Assembly (NCBI GenBank): GCA_905221605.1
Contig: CAJNDS010000380.1
Location: 502,001-566,000, forward strand
Direction: 5' to 3'
Length of the DNA stretch: 64,000 nucleotides
From: Symbiodinium natans
Lineage: Eukaryota; Sar; Dinophyceae; Suessiales; Symbiodiniaceae
Shown one piece after another: positions 1 to 13,800 of the stretch. A program made the position numbers and the translations under genes. Position 1 is the first letter of the stretch. Each line of letters begins with the position of its first letter. The notes below the pieces were generated by a model that saw only the letters and a list, made by a program, of their open reading frames with translations, was not told the DNA's origin and did no database searches.

Positions 1-3000
1 GCCCGCCGCCCACCTCTCGAAGCGCGTGTCATTCGAGAAGCAGCAAGAACTGTAAAAACAGCAATTCATTAGCACCCCGAATTGCTTGAGTCGAAGCTGA
101 CAGCACAAGGGCTGTGTCTCCGAGGCTGCAGCGGGTGTACAATGAGGGCAAGCCACCAATGCCCCGTCACTGCATCATGAGCGGGCACCTTATGGTTGCG
201 CTCACTCGGGTGTGCCCCCGATGCCCGAAGTGGAAAAGGGCAAAAACTCAAGGTTGTTCCACTCCATGGGTTTACTCCTGAGTGCAGGTCGAAGAGAAAA
301 TCTTTGGCAAAAACTCCTGCAGGCGTTTCCTGCCTGACACTGCATGGAGACATGGGTGGCATAATATTGAGTGCTTGTCCGAGGTTGTGATAGAGAAACA
401 GTTGCACACGAAGCACAATCTCATGCCTGAGGCCGCGCGTCCACGTCTTGACCTGCGAAGGGCGCCCAGCCATCCTAACCCCCCATCCTGAGGAACATCG
501 CTTTGAACTTTCAACATCTGTGATTGAACTTGCTCGCGCGTGAAGCTTGGAAACCAGCCTTGGACCAGCCACCAGCCGCAAGCTGCGTGTAGAAAAGGGC
601 ACTGTAGATGTGCACACGGCCTGCACAACAAACTCACGAGGGCGTTGTTGCAGCAACAGCCCCACAAGACACCCTCTAACAGGACTAGCTTCCCTGCGCA
701 GGCATGCCGCTCTTGCTCAGCCTGCACACTGGCTGATGGCGACCAGTCGTGGTAGGCAGAAATCCTGCAAACGGATGCAGGATGAAACATGAATACTCGT
801 GGCAACAAAGTCAGTCCAGAAGTGCATCGTTGACGAGGCCCTCGGTATCTTCCAATCTGAACCAATCGTCGTCGCTTGGAGCAGGTGCCAAGCGCCTCCT
901 GTCGAGATGGGCGTGGATCCACCACATAGTCATCACCGCATGCCTGAGTGCTCTTGGGGCCTTCCAGCAGCCTTGGCCGCTGTACCACCACGCCGCTCAA
1001 CCTTAGCATGTCTTAGCACCAGCTCCTTGTACTTGCTACGGGCGACGACCGACGTGGGCAGCACGAACTAGCCCTTTCACTTGAAACAAGCGGCAAACAG
1101 GCCATGTGACGTGTTCGATTGGCCATTCTTCCTCCAGCAAGGAAAACGTTCCACTTGTAGCGGCACCGCACACGCACTCTGCTGCAAGCTTACAATGCTT
1201 GAATGCTGTCCCGAACCCAAGCGAGAATTGTGCTAAGTTCACCATGCACAAAGTAGATGAACACCCCTGCTTGGTCCATACACATTCCAAATCCCGTTTC
1301 CGATCCAACAACACAGGCGTGGAACGAGACCAAGCCAACAGAGAGAGAACAGCAATGTCTCAAGGCCAGACGAGCACATCTGCATCTGCCAAGAGCAAGA
1401 AGTAAGCATAGATGTAAAATAGGCGCCACGACACTCCCAAGGCTCTAGGCGAATGCTCTAACTGGCACGCTACCGCAGGATTGAGTAGATGGTATGGTGT
1501 GCGTGTGTGTGTGCGTGTATGTATCGGGAGGTGCAGGCCCCTTCGTTGTGTACAGTAGGTCTTGAAGTCTTGAATTGTACCTATTGTACAATGACTCAGG
1601 GCACCGCACCTCGCAAACATCAAGCCCAAAATTCCGCGCCTGCACTGAGCTTGTCTGCGCATTGCTTCCAACCTCAGGGAGTTACGTCCGGAGCGCTTCC
1701 GGCAATCACAACCCTCAAAATGCTCAACATAATTTGGCTGTGGCGAAGCTGCTGCCTATTTGCACTGCATAGAGTTGGGCAGGGCTTGCAGAGCCTTGCA
1801 TAGCTTTGCAACTCTGCTCTCCTGATGTACCTTGACTGTGATGCGCCTGGCGCAAGGCACCTGTAGGCTCGTCAAGGGTAAAGGTTTAAGGATTATGGGA
1901 CCGCACATCACACCGGTGAGCCCACATCTGAGTCGCAACTTCTTCAACATGATGTCGTCCCTGCCAACTTTGGTGCCTGCGTGAGCGTGGATGCATCAAT
2001 CAAGCAGGAATGGAGTACAAAGATGCAGCTGAGTTAGCTTGTTGCTCTGGCTCATTGATGCTGCTTGCACAAGTAGTGAGCATGCATGCAAGTGTGACCG
2101 TCAGACTTGCGCGCCTGAATGCCACCTTCGCCAGCTGACTGCTGCCCACGGCTACTTTCCCGCTCACGCCAAGCAAAGGAGGCTGCAGCTCTACAACGAC
2201 TTTACTGGTCTGCACTGGCAAAGGCTGGCAGAGGCAACAATCACAGACACTGCGAGCAGACACGAACAGGATCACTCCGTGCCACACTCGCAAACAGTCC
2301 AGGGGCAGGAAGTAGCATGCACATCAGAGCGGCAATGCGGTTTGCATGATGAGCGTGCCCAGATGCTACGTCGCCACTGTGGCAACGTGATAGGCCCTAT
2401 GTTAGGAATACCTGCCAAGTCAGATGTACAAAACAATTCACAGCATTACCGCACAAAGTTGCAGTGTCCTTGTGATATGGTGTTTTGCGGGTTGTTCATT
2501 GTGCCCCGTGCTTTTCAAGTTTCATTCAGGCCAACCGATTCCAAAGATTTGTCGCCAGTCCCCTAAACCCTATAGGTCGAATGCAAGCGTGACGAGCACC
2601 CGTGCGGGCAGCTTCTTGTGTCAAGCAATTCATGCCGACCTCCGTCGCACCGGTAAGAAGGACACTTTGCCCTCATGCTCAGGGTTTTGCCAGAGTCGCA
2701 ACAGAGCTGGGCTGAAAACATTGAATAGGGTCCACAGCAAGCAAAACAATATAAAACAATAAACACCAATCCAGCTGCGACATTCTACTTCGTTCTCAGT
2801 CGCGGCACCCTGCGTCAGCCTTGGGCACGTGACTTCCAGTGTTCCTCTTCTTGCCGCGTGTCCAAACCCTGAACATGGCCGTTCAACCTACAAACACACG
2901 TAAGACACACTGTCTCCCGAGTTCTCAAAACAAGTCCATGAACATATTTTCCCATTATCAGCTGTATCTTGGCATGCGCAAGTCAACGTTGGCGAGGCCC

Positions 3001-3260
3001 CCGCGTCAGAAAAAGGAACTGGAGTCTGAGCTTTCCGAGCCTGGCAAGATCCTAGGGAGCCCAACATGCCCTACCCCAAGGACCTTACAGTTCATAAATC
3101 GGGACCCCTCTTGACAATCTATAACCGAAGCAACCTTGTACTGTAAAATGAACACCCCCTCTGGTTCAAATTCATTGGCTTGCAGAACGCCAGGCACCTG
3201 CATTCGCCTCGGCTTCCAGCCGAGAGGCCTCTAGAACACTCCCCTGAAAACCTGGCGCCG
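1..3260. other. No supported gene (left end)
   Basis: Open frames up to about 245 codons occur on both strands, but they overlap one another, show no recognisable domain and have no splice-consistent partners. I treat them as chance frames in DNA of balanced base composition. A short TG-rich patch (about 1498-1521) is the only low-complexity sequence noted. Unrecognised small exons cannot be excluded. Confidence 0.5.
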
Positions 3261-3263
3261 TGA

Positions 3264-3318
3264 AACCCCTAAACCCCAAGCCCTAAACCCTTTACCCTAA
3301 ACCCTAAACCCTAAACCC
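3264..3318 (-). repeat. Interstitial telomere-type repeat (CCCTAAA)n
   Basis: A run of CCCTAAA and one-base variants reads on the plus strand, equal to TTTAGGG on the minus strand. The unit matches the plant-type telomere repeat also used by dinoflagellates. It lies inside ordinary sequence, so it is an interstitial copy and not a chromosome end. Confidence 0.8.
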
Positions 3319-4836
3319 AAGACCGGCGCAACCCTCCTTGGAAAAACTCATGGGACCCCCCTTGAGACCGACCTTCAGGCCCCCCATCTGTGGTGCTGCG
3401 CCAAGTTGACATAGGGGCTTTCTTTCGTCTGCGATGCACAAGCTATACCCCGCGCTATGCCAGCCGCCGAGACGGCGCGCGCAAGCGTTTACAACTAATT
3501 CAAAGCTAAAAAAAGTACCAAAGCCCATCCCTAAACCCTAGAAGAGCCGGAACCTTTACTTTTCATGCCAGGCCTGAGAGATCGTCTCTGGAGAGGCTTC
3601 GGTCGTGGACCAACTTCCTAGTCCTCATCGTAGGGGCAACTTATGGTCGGGTTAGGCTTGCCCCTGCCATTGTGGTGCTGCCACAGAGGGCTTTGGCTTC
3701 CAACCGCTGCAAATGGCTCTCGCCGATCCCTGAACTAAGTCAGCAGGCAAATCTGAAATGACGCAGCAACCAGCCAGCAACCGGCTATGGCTATGGAAGA
3801 AGCCTGGCAATCGAACGCAAGCCACACTACGAGTATTAATGTCACCCACTCCCCTCTCCAAACAGTCCTGAAGGCTAGGTGTCATATCCCTAGCGCAAGA
3901 ACTCAGTGTCCTGTTCGTGTTGCGGGACAGGCAAGGAAGAAGCCTCAAGACAGTAGTCTGCTAATGTACATGTTCAGGCACAGGACGTCCCGAGCTCGAA
4001 TGTTTTAATGGAAGCAGGGGGGGGTTCTCTCAGAACTCTCTGAAATCTCATGCGGCACACGCGAAGAGCGTTTCATAGGAAAGCGCTAAGCCAACAGCAT
4101 GGCCCCGAGCATGGCGCACAAACCTTTCTTGCCTCTCCTGCAGGTGCAGACTGCTTCAGGACGCATACGCTTTGCAAGGAGCTTGCCATTTCTCTACTTT
4201 CCGAGAGCTACATCTAATTTGCAAAAGAAGCGGAGGCTCCTCCTGGTAGCCAGCGAATAGGCATATTGCAATCCACAGGCAAAGGCCAGGAAGAGCAAAA
4301 CGCAGTCTGCGATGGACAGCGTTCCTCAGATGGCCATTGGCACTGAGCGACTGAGTGTTCTACATTGAACCGCTTCGAGCCAGTGTCTTCTTCATCAGTA
4401 ATGTTGGACCTGTTTTAGTAGGGGCCCCCTTGAATTAAGTCATCTGGCCGGGGTATTCAAGGCACCCTGACTGTGCGTGGTGGGATCCTCTATTAGGCAA
4501 GCAAAATCGTCCGGGTGCCGTAAGAAGATTCCGTGCGGCGCGCCTCTACAATCAATTGCCGGGCATCGCTGTCTCGCTTACGCTTGTATAAACTCCTCCC
4601 GATTAAAATCATATCAAATCCCGTGGACCGTGTTAATTCTGGGGGGTCCGGGGGGGGGGGGCACACGCCAAAGCAGGTCCAACATAACACCGAGGCATCC
4701 ACTTTGCACAGCGGCGACGTCTAGGACCTGGTACAGAAACATGGGCCTCAGTGGCACCCTCCCTATGGCATCTTGCCATTCGGGCCTTGCCGCCTTTCAC
4801 TGCTCCCTGCGCTAAGCATCCGGCTTTCCTTTCGCC

Positions 4837-5277
4837 ATGCACACAGTGGACCCCGGTTTCGAAGACGTGAACTGGTGCTCGGCCCCATACTGGTCCTCGA
4901 ATGAAAGCAGCATCTTTGAGCTCATGCGATTGCAAGACGGTTCGAAAGCTGTTCCATCAGCACAGCAGGAAAAGACGACTCTGGAAATTTACCCGAGCGG
5001 CTACATTCGCGACGAGCATCGGGTGAGGCCTGAGGCTGATTGCCGCAAGGGTGCAGGGCTATGCACATGCCTGAAAATTCTGTGGGATCAACACGTCAAC
5101 ATGCGCGCGCTCTTTCTTTCCACAGAGCACATGCATTGTCACTGGGTGCCAGTAATGGCATGCGTGGCTGCAACTACAAAGAGGTTCATGGAGACCTCAG
5201 GTACAAGATCAGGTACAAGATCAGTACGCACACCCTTTTACAAGCACAGCTTGCAGAACTGCCCAACCAGTAAGTGA
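4837..5277 (+). CDS. Weak candidate exon(s), unknown product
   Basis: This plus-strand frame has a mixed, charged amino-acid composition in its first ~60 codons (for example FEDVNWCSAPYW and TLEIYPSGYI), more protein-like than surrounding frames. No domain is recognised. An imperfect tandem duplication of GGTACAAGATCA lies at 5201-5223, near the 3' end of the frame. If real, it would be a plus-strand exon opposite in direction to the main gene block. It could equally be a chance frame. Confidence 0.2.
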   Translation: MHTVDPGFEDVNWCSAPYWSSNESSIFELMRLQDGSKAVPSAQQEKTTLEIYPSGYIRDEHRVRPEADCRKGAGLCTCLKILWDQHVNMRALFLSTEHMHCHWVPVMACVAATTKRFMETSGTRSGTRSVRTPFYKHSLQNCPTSK

Positions 5278-5446
5278 GTGTCTCCCAGCACCAGCATAAC
5301 GATGGCGTAGCCCTCGTAGGTGTAGTGCGAAACCTTGCTGTGCCTCTGCGCAGAAATGGACGAGGACGGAGAGCGGAACTCAACATGTCACGTGGCCAGC
5401 AGCCATGACTTGGGATGTTCACCCTTACACTAACAGCTCCTCCATC

Positions 5447-5464
5447 GGGGGGGGGGGGGGGGGG
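5447..5464. repeat. G homopolymer, about 18 bases
   Basis: An uninterrupted G run. Similar runs of 10-18 bases occur elsewhere (about 4650, 17759 as C, 19868, 31317 and 52551). The exact length is prone to sequencing error. Confidence 0.85.
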
Positions 5465-5918
5465 ACTATAATCCCGATTACGGACTCTTTGTACAAGGGG
5501 CAACATCCCAAGCTATGACAGCTAAGCACCCGGCATGTCACTTGTACTGACTTGGTTCACAGCCTGAGCTCTGGGGAGATGCAACGACCAGGCCGTCCCC
5601 GACATTCCGGGCAATCCCAACACAACACCCGGGGGAACAATCGGAGCCCCAAGGCCTCACAAGATCTCACAGGCCTCACTCAAGCCTCAATTCCCCGACC
5701 ACCGGGTGCCCGGGCTAGGAGCAGCCCACCTTTCAAAGGCTGTGGCAGTGGGACATTTTGGGAAGCAGGGTTATGACCTCAAATTTGGGGTTCGGAGCGG
5801 AAACATTTAACAAAGGCCAAGTGCAAGATGAAAAGGTCCACTGTTGGCTGAGAAAAGCGCCAATCACCGGCCCCGCCGTGGAGCCAAAGAAACCTTCAGG
5901 AAAGAGTCGTTTGTTCGG

Positions 5919-6063
5919 AGGTTTGGGGGGGTTTAGGGTGTTTTGGAGGGGGTTTGGGAGAGGGTTTGGGGGGGGGGTGTTTGGGCGGCTGTAGGGTCGA
6001 ACTGAAATTCAGTGTTGAGGCCTAGAGCTTTCTTTAGGGGCTTACCTCTAAACCCTAAACCGC
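5919..6063 (+). repeat. Degenerate TTTAGGG/TTTGGGG-like tract
   Basis: G-rich sequence with repeated GTTTGGGG and GTTTAGGG words, closed by CTAAACCCTAAACC on the same strand near 6050. It resembles decayed telomere-type repeat in both orientations, as two opposed patches within 150 bases. Confidence 0.55.
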
Positions 6064-8282
6064 CCCCCCTAGGCAGCCCGCTAAGTAAGAGGTTCCTTTT
6101 CCCGGCCTGAGATGCCCCAAAGGCCAAAGGACTCCGCGGTGGTCTTCCCTTGTGGTAAGCAATCCAAGGCCAAGGCCTCGTTGGGGATTTTTAATTCAGG
6201 GCTTGCTTGGCGGGTGTCCCTTCTGGGTTGAGGGTTAGGGGGTTAGGGTGGGAGTTCTCGAAATTGTGCTCCAAGGCTGGGGTGTGGAATCACACCAGCT
6301 AGCTGGCCATGCGGTTTCTTCTTTGAGGCTTGAGGCGGGCGAGGCGGGCTGCTTAAGGGACTGGTGTCATTGAGGACTCAGTTGACAGGGGCCTCAACTT
6401 GTCCAAATGCATTCTTCCGGAATGCGCGTGCACAGAACAAACACGGTGGCTGCTGCTCAAAAGGGCCAGTCGTCGGGTCCTACTTTTGAGAGCATCATGG
6501 CGTGGCCAACTGTTCTCAGTTTCTGACGTAATCGACGCTGACGTAGATGCCGCTACCTGGTGCAGTGACTGTGGGTCTGAGGGATCTGATGAGATTTCGG
6601 ATCAGCTGAGAGCTCCACCAAGTCCATAACAAAGGCCAGCAGCAAGAATAAGATGCCATCTAAGGTCACCTGGGTGGTGTAAAAGAAACCCATCTTCGCA
6701 AGCAGCTAAAGCTAAAGCCAACGAACACCAAACTGGCAACTGTATGGCTCATTTCAGCCCACTGGCTCGCAACCAACGGCACCCTTGGCAAACAGGCATC
6801 GCATGACTGCATGACTCACCAGAAGCTCGTGGCAAGTCCAGTATCCAAGTCCGAAATCACCCCATTCAGCTTCCAAAAAAAAATCACCAACTTAAAAAGA
6901 TTCCTCTGCCAGACCCGACAGCAGCTCGCTGTCTCTCTCTGAAGAAGTCCGAGCCGCCAAACGTACATCAAGAACGTGAAGGCCATGATGGCGCAAGCAA
7001 CGTATATCACGGGCTTCCGTCCTGGGCTTGAGTGCGAGAGTCAAGGATTCGGGCTCCGGATTCGGGAGTTTGCTTTTTCGGGGGGCCGGGGTGCAGGCTT
7101 TCGGGTTGAAATGTGGTTAAACAAACATGTCAAAAATCCAGGAGCGTAGGTTCTTCCTGCCCAGTCGCCCAAAGAGTTGGACGATCTTCCTGCCGGTACC
7201 TCAAGCTTGAAGCTTGCACGGGGATCTTGGGAAGGGCACGGGCCTTGAAATCCCAAGAACATCAGAACATCTGCCCAATCTATCTGCTCCGCCCCAAAAC
7301 CTCAACAGGCATTTCACATACCTAGCCTTGGAGTCAGACCATGCGACATGCGCCTGGCTATCCTCTCCCTTCCAAGTGCAACCATGCGCATCCCCCACAA
7401 GTGGACTCGAACAGAAACACCAGCCATCGGCCCTCAACCTGGGAGGCTAGGGCCACTGAAACACGGGGCCAAGAAGCCGATACCATGGCACCCACCACTT
7501 GAGCGGCGATCACGAGGCTTGCCAGCTTGATGCGCAGCTCTGCCTGCACGAAGCCCCAGAAGCGTCCTACATCCCTCAAAGCGCAGTCCAAGGGACTTGG
7601 GACATTGGGGTGGCTTGCAACCTCAACACCCCCCTCCATCCCACAATTGGCTGAGACCTGGGAGCCCCCCCTCCTACGCAAAATCTACGACAAACCCTAC
7701 TGGCAGCAGCCTCGTTGTCGATTTGCAGGGTGTCTCGGATGTAGTAGTACCTTTGCCAGTGGATATGCTCCGAGCTCACCTCTTGCTACCAGTATCCTAT
7801 CGCCTGGGGCTTGCCATTTCAACGTCCAAGCTGTTGCAACCGAGATGCAAGAACACTGTCACAGACGTAGAAACCTGAGAACAGAGATTGCATAGAGGAC
7901 TGCGGTTGGCTTGTTCCTGCAGTGACTCATCTTGTCAAGGACATGCTCTCCAGCACGTTGCTCACTCGTCAACGTGCAGTTTCGACATGCAACCGCAACC
8001 GAACGGGTGGTGGGCGTCAGGGGTTCCCATGGTGATGTCCTGTTTGCCCTCCTCCAATCTGCTGGAAACCATTCTTGAGTACCACTTTCTACCACTTTCT
8101 ACCCGATATCGTTCAAGAGGCTTGTCAAAGGAAAATTAGATTTCATGCGCTAGGAATTGGATTCCTAGCAAGGCACGGGCACGAATCCGGTTCTTTCCAG
8201 CCCGCAACTTCACAAGACATCTGTTCTCTCATGATCCCCTCCATCCCCTACGAACTTTCTGGGGGACCCCTTTAGCCGCACC

Positions 8283-8358
8283 AAACGCGCGAGCCACCGA
8301 GCCACCGGATGGAGCCACCGCACACGAGCCACGGCACACGAGCCACGGATTGAGCCGT
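8283..8358. repeat. Short GAGCCAC-type tandem repeat
   Basis: Several copies of GAGCCACCG and CACGAGCCACGG follow each other. They are imperfect, with units of about 9-16 bases. No coding role is apparent. Confidence 0.6.
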
Positions 8359-9040
8359 ACACCCTGCTGCAGGAACTTCTTTGGGTTGATGCTGCTCGGA
8401 AGCCTCCTAATGCTCTACACCTTCAGCTGGCGCAAAAAAAAGGGGCCAAGAATGCCTATTTTGCTGGGCGGGTGACCACACTCAACCCGTCTGTGGCACC
8501 AAGTCACGTAGTAGAAAAGGCGTCCAATGCAAACCCACAGAAAGTCCTGGCAGCAGAACTCAGATCGCATGCGACTGTTCGGGCTTAGCTAACGACGCAA
8601 TGCCCTTGCTTGGCATCTGGGTGAATGAGATCTTGCGGTATCCTACGGCATTTTCAGCGAATCAGGCATTCCCCCAACACGCCTGATCACCGCTTGGATC
8701 CAGCATGAAGCTGCCGCAAACCTGTGACAAGATGCCAGTTTAGTCGAGCTGAACAAAGAACATAGCTCGAAACACGTTCAAGGTGCCCCTCACCTCTGCA
8801 GAGGTTATCGGACTCGAATTCTCCAGGTGGAGCGTGCTCTCCTCCAGTACGAGGTTTGCAATAGGGCTGGAACGGAAACTAGAAGGATTGCAGTAACCAC
8901 ACGTGTTTTTGGAGGGCAATGCTTTCGTTTGTTCAGATCCACGGCTATGCCAAACGAATCTCACGGGGTACTTGATGGACGTAAGGCCGCTTGTCTTACG
9001 TAAGGGTTAGGCCCGTTATAGGCCGCTAGGCTTCAGGGCT

Positions 9041-9335
9041 TTAGGGGTCAAGTGCAAGAAAAAGGAACCCCTCAACCGCCTGAACCACTAAACCCCCAAA
9101 CCCCTCAACCCGCAAACCCCAAAACCCTAAGCCCCAAAACCCCTAATGCCTGACCCCCAAACCCCTGAACCCCTATACCCCCAAACCCCTAAAGCCCTAA
9201 ATCCCAAACCCCCTTTACCCCCAAACCCCAAAATCCTTAAACCCTTAAGCCCCTAAACCCCTATACCCCCAAACCCCTAAATCCCTATACCCCCAAGCCC
9301 ATAAATCCCCATACACCGAAACCCCAAATTCCTCC
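9041..9335 (-). repeat. Long degenerate telomere-like tract
   Basis: About 290 bases made almost wholly of words such as CCCCTAAACCCC, CCCTATACCCCC and CCCAAACCC. The register slips and the C count per unit varies (3-5), which suggests an ancient interstitial telomere array that has decayed by point change. Nothing in it codes. It is the largest such tract in the window. Confidence 0.75.
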
Positions 9336-10789
9336 CGCTGACACGTGCACGTGGATGGAATCCACATTGATTTGGTCAATATTGAATTCTCTTGAAGGAT
9401 AAATTTCCCCCCCCCAAAAAAAAAACGAAGCCCCTTCCTGTGGACCGTTCAATGTGTAGAATCAATAGTTCATAGCTTTCTGCAATTTGTCTGACCCTCC
9501 TTGCTAAGGCAAAACTAAACTCAAGCCGGCTTTCGTCTCATGCTTGCGCTTTCACATGCTTGTGGGTCTCTTTGGCCATGTGTCCTCGTCCGCCGAATTG
9601 CACACGACCGCGCAGGTGACTGCGAGTGTGATCATGAAGCAGGTATACCTGGAGGCAAAAAGATACAGTACTTCAAGACAAGCACTGCACAGATCATTGA
9701 CAGCAGAAATACATCCAATGAAGGTGAGTCGAAGCCGAGCTGCTGCACATGCACTGCCATCCTGGCATTCAAGCCGTGTGCAAAAAAAGTGCAGAGCCTG
9801 TATTCAACACGCCCGAAAACAACAAACCTGGTTTGGAAAACAATCTGGCGGCCGAAGGGCTCGTGTGTGGCGATGATGACCTCAAGTGCAGGCATCGAGT
9901 GTGGGAAATGTGCGTGAGGTGCGTGATATGGGGGGGTTTCTAACGCGTAAGGCAAGGACCAGTACCGCGGACAAGGATCCCAGGAAGGTATGCCTCAGCA
10001 GTCGCTCAGTGGCTCAGTGGCTCCCCAAGGCAACCTGCTGGAGGCCCGGGCATGGCCACAAATGCACTCACAACGCCGGCGGTGTCTCGCTCTTCGGCGT
10101 CCTGACAAGACCATTGGGACTCAGATGACGCAACACGGAGTAGGACCCCTGTTCTAAGCACGGTGAGGGGCGAATATATCGCCCGAGGAGAGCTGCACAC
10201 ATGTGAGGACTGATGGTCCTTCGGGCTGCCACCCTTCTCACTGTACAGATCTGCCGGCAGCCCATTGTGTGCTGAAAAAGACAGGTTCCTTAGACGGCCA
10301 AGTTCTTTGGGACGGCTATCTTCAGGACGTGCGACCCCTCGACGCAAATGGCAAAAAGGATGAACTGAAGCGTCCAAGGATCAGAGACAGCTGGGCCACC
10401 AGCAGTGCCTGCAGGGGGATGCAAGAGGGGAGAAATCGACCACCGTGTACAACGAGCAAGACAGCAGCTGCCTCAAACCCACACACGACCATGGCTTCAG
10501 AACTAGGGTTAGAAGACTTTCTAAGAACCATTGCTGACCTCTTCCTCCCTAAGAGTAGTCTGATGTGACTTAGGTTTGCCTTGGCTGACGAAGTGCTGCA
10601 TAGAGGCCTCTGGAAGAGATGAACCCTGCCTTGTCTTGGAGTATCAGAGACCCTGCAAAGCACCATGTCAAGCCGAGCTGCGACCAAGTATGTTAGAGGC
10701 CAACCGGAAATGCTGGCCTGTCCTGGGAGAGCTGTTTTTCACGGAGAGTCGCGACTCCGCTGAGTCCAGCGAGGAACTGTTGCCACACG

Positions 10790-10887
<98 letters not shown>

Positions 10888-13800
10888 TGTGGTGGGGAAT
10901 CCTGCCAAATAAGGGCACGCAAGGAAGGTTCGGAACAGGGAGGCCAAAAACCAGCTGAACAAAGCCGTAGTGGACTTTTGCCGGCCCCAGCAGCTGAGGA
11001 AGCCCAGGCCGAGGATGGAAAACGCACTGCCGGCGACGATGAAAGGGCCTCAGGCAGAAGAACCCTTTGAGAAGACTACGACGGGTGTTCCTAAAGCCTC
11101 ACATGTAATTGGGACTTTCAGAAGTGAATGAAAGAACATATCAACTCAGGAGATGAAGCAGATTATCGTGCGACCAGGTTAAAGACTTCGAACAATCAAG
11201 TTCTCTACCTTTGTCGCAAGAACAACAGGGCACCTCCGCAAAGGTTTCAGCTCGATTGCCAGAAGTTTGAGGGCTGGAAACTTGGATACTTGTATTGAGT
11301 TGTGGGGGTTAAGGGGGGGTACCTGTATGCACATTCAACTCAGCTGGTCAAGCTCAATTGGCAAGTTCAATTTCTGAATTCCGCGCGAATGGCTTCACAT
11401 GGCTTGCAAAATCATGAAACTGGTTAGACAGTGCTGAACCGTAGCAGAATGACACTATTTCATGGCAAGTGAACAGGCTGACTCCATCTGAAAACGCACT
11501 CCAACTACCAAACTATCTCAAACTATCTCACTATTCTAAACTTCTCGTCGGCTAAGCGTAGGGCCTCTGGATTCAAGGCCCCAGTCAGGTTCACTGATCA
11601 TTTCTATGCTACAGATAACCGTTTACAATTTCGAGAGGCAGCGGGGTTGCATGCGCTCTGGGAAGGGGGCCACTATTTCGATTCACATCTCCCAAAAACA
11701 GGTCAATGCCAAAGCACGGCGCCGCCCAAATCTGCTGGCGTGTCGGTCTGAGAGCTTCCCAGCCTCGGTCTCCATTGCACACACAAGAGGCAACAGGACC
11801 CCAAGAACCTCTGCAACAGACACAATCTTATAAGGCATCCATGTGGAGCGACATACTCCTCGAGGATGGTCGTGTTGCAAACAAGCCAGACGCAGCTAAC
11901 AGGGACTCAAGCTGTATCAAGACGTTTCAAGCAAAAGATACAAAGTTGCCGATCGCTCACTGAGACTGCGCTGCACGGGCCCGGACGAGTGGGCAAATCA
12001 GCTGCGCTGCACCGCAGACCTCGAAGCAATGCTGAGAGTAAAATGGAGGCATCGCTTCCAGTGGCTTTCAAAGACTCATGGCACCTCAAGGCTCGGAAGT
12101 GGGCGCAGGGTCGCTTAGGACAAGCTGACAACATGCTATGCTGTCATCTTCTAATGATCCGCTGAGGGTCGCCGAGGTAGATGCCCACCTCATCACAAGC
12201 GGAAAGGAACGGACTTGCTGCCAGGCATGAATCTCTTGCGAACGATACAGGCCATGCCCGTGATGACCAAGTCCCGCACCCACAAGCTGCCGGCTCCTTC
12301 GTTGAGACGATCTGCTTCTTGAGGCAATACGCAAAGCCCCATTCCAGTGTTGATCATCGAATATGCAAACCTCGGAACCCAGGCACATCAGCCATGGGAA
12401 GGCTGACCGGCAGCAGCAGGCCAAACGCGTCGACACTGCTTACAGTAAGGGTCCTGATTTACAAACACAAGATGCTTGAAGCCCTCCATGTGGCCCTACC
12501 CTGCCCTCTCAAAGTCTGAACCCGACGACCCTTGCGTGCATATGCGTACCAGTCTCTGAAAAAGTGTAATTTCTGCCCATCGGTGCGGCGCCGCTGCGGC
12601 TGCCTGCTTCGATGGTCGGGCTCCGCTGTCCTTGCTTGCTTTGGCAATCTTTTGGCTAACTTCGTGTAACTTTGGAAAGGGTTTGGGGGTGTCAAGGTCT
12701 TGGGGTAGTTGCATGGTCCCCTTATATACCCCGTAAACCCTATACAACCCAAGGGCCCATACTTCAGAACCCTTTAATCGAGGTAAGGGCCCCTATTAAG
12801 TGCCCATGCAAGTACCCTTGGACACGGGGTTCAGACCGGCTCAGATGCAAACTTCGCGGCTACACAAACTAGGCGATCAAGCCCTGGCCACCCTCGCCTT
12901 GAATGGGAAGCACCCAGTCAGTTCACGCATCTCTGGAATTTCCGGAATCCGTCCACAACCGGAAGCGAACCACGAAACCTCCTCCCCGAGATCCCGTGGC
13001 CATAGCCTGTCCTGGCAGGCTTGGTATGCCTCCAAAGAGGTTCATCGCAGCTATACCAGCAAGGGCTCTCTCAGGGCTCTACAGGTCTTCTACCCACCTG
13101 CACAAGCTGCTTGCCGTAGTGCCCGCTTGCAAGTGGAACATGTCCATCTTCGCCTGAGACCGCCCAGGCCCGCAACGAATCCATGCCACGTTCACTACAG
13201 CTTCACAACCTTGAAAGCAAACTTGGTGGTTTCGTGTCTTCCTCCCGACACATCGTGCCAAAGAAAGCCGAAGTCGCCGATCATTGCTCTTCCTTAGCTG
13301 ACGCGTGCTGACGTCACACAGCAGTGTTGAAGGTCTTCTCAGTTTGGGCTGCCATGATGTCTGAGGGCTTCCAAATGCAGAGAGGCTTCGTGGAGAGCCT
13401 TGATCCCGAATTTAGTTCATTCTCGAAGGTGTGAGTAAAAAGTAAAATGGGCCGAAAGGCTGCGGAAGCGATGCCCAGATCCAGCGAATCTCTGCGATAA
13501 GGGCTGTAGCAGCTAGCCACATGGGCATCCGTACACTGACCGTGCCTCGGATTCTTGCCTAGAGCTACGCTAGCTGTGCTCGAGGACAGGGCCACGATGA
13601 TCGCTCGGACCTCGAAGAGTGGCTCAGAGATGGCTTTTGGGGTTGTGCAGTTTTGCAGGTAGCGAACAGTCGGTTTCAGAAGGGTACATCGCGAATCCTC
13701 GTTCGGACACAGCGACAAGCTAGAAGTAGGAAAGGTCATGGCAGGGCATGGCAATCAACGCATACAGTAATGCTGCCCCCTTTCTGATTTCTTGCAACTT

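Larger units (their letters stand above)
3319..9040. other. Gene-poor stretch with simple repeats
   Basis: No protein family is recognisable. G homopolymers (about 4650-4661 and 5447-5464), a G-rich TTTAGGG-like stretch (5919-6063) and a GAGCCAC-type repeat (8295-8358) are present. One plus-strand frame near 4837-5277 looks mildly coding and is listed separately. Confidence 0.5.

Noticed and set aside
272-1009. Minus frame of 245 codons
   Set aside because: No domain, overlaps open plus frames, no splice-consistent neighbours; composition looks like chance.
10576-11070. Frame through the CA microsatellite on plus (and minus counterparts)
   Set aside because: Open only because the dinucleotide repeat has no stop codons; flanking residues show no family.
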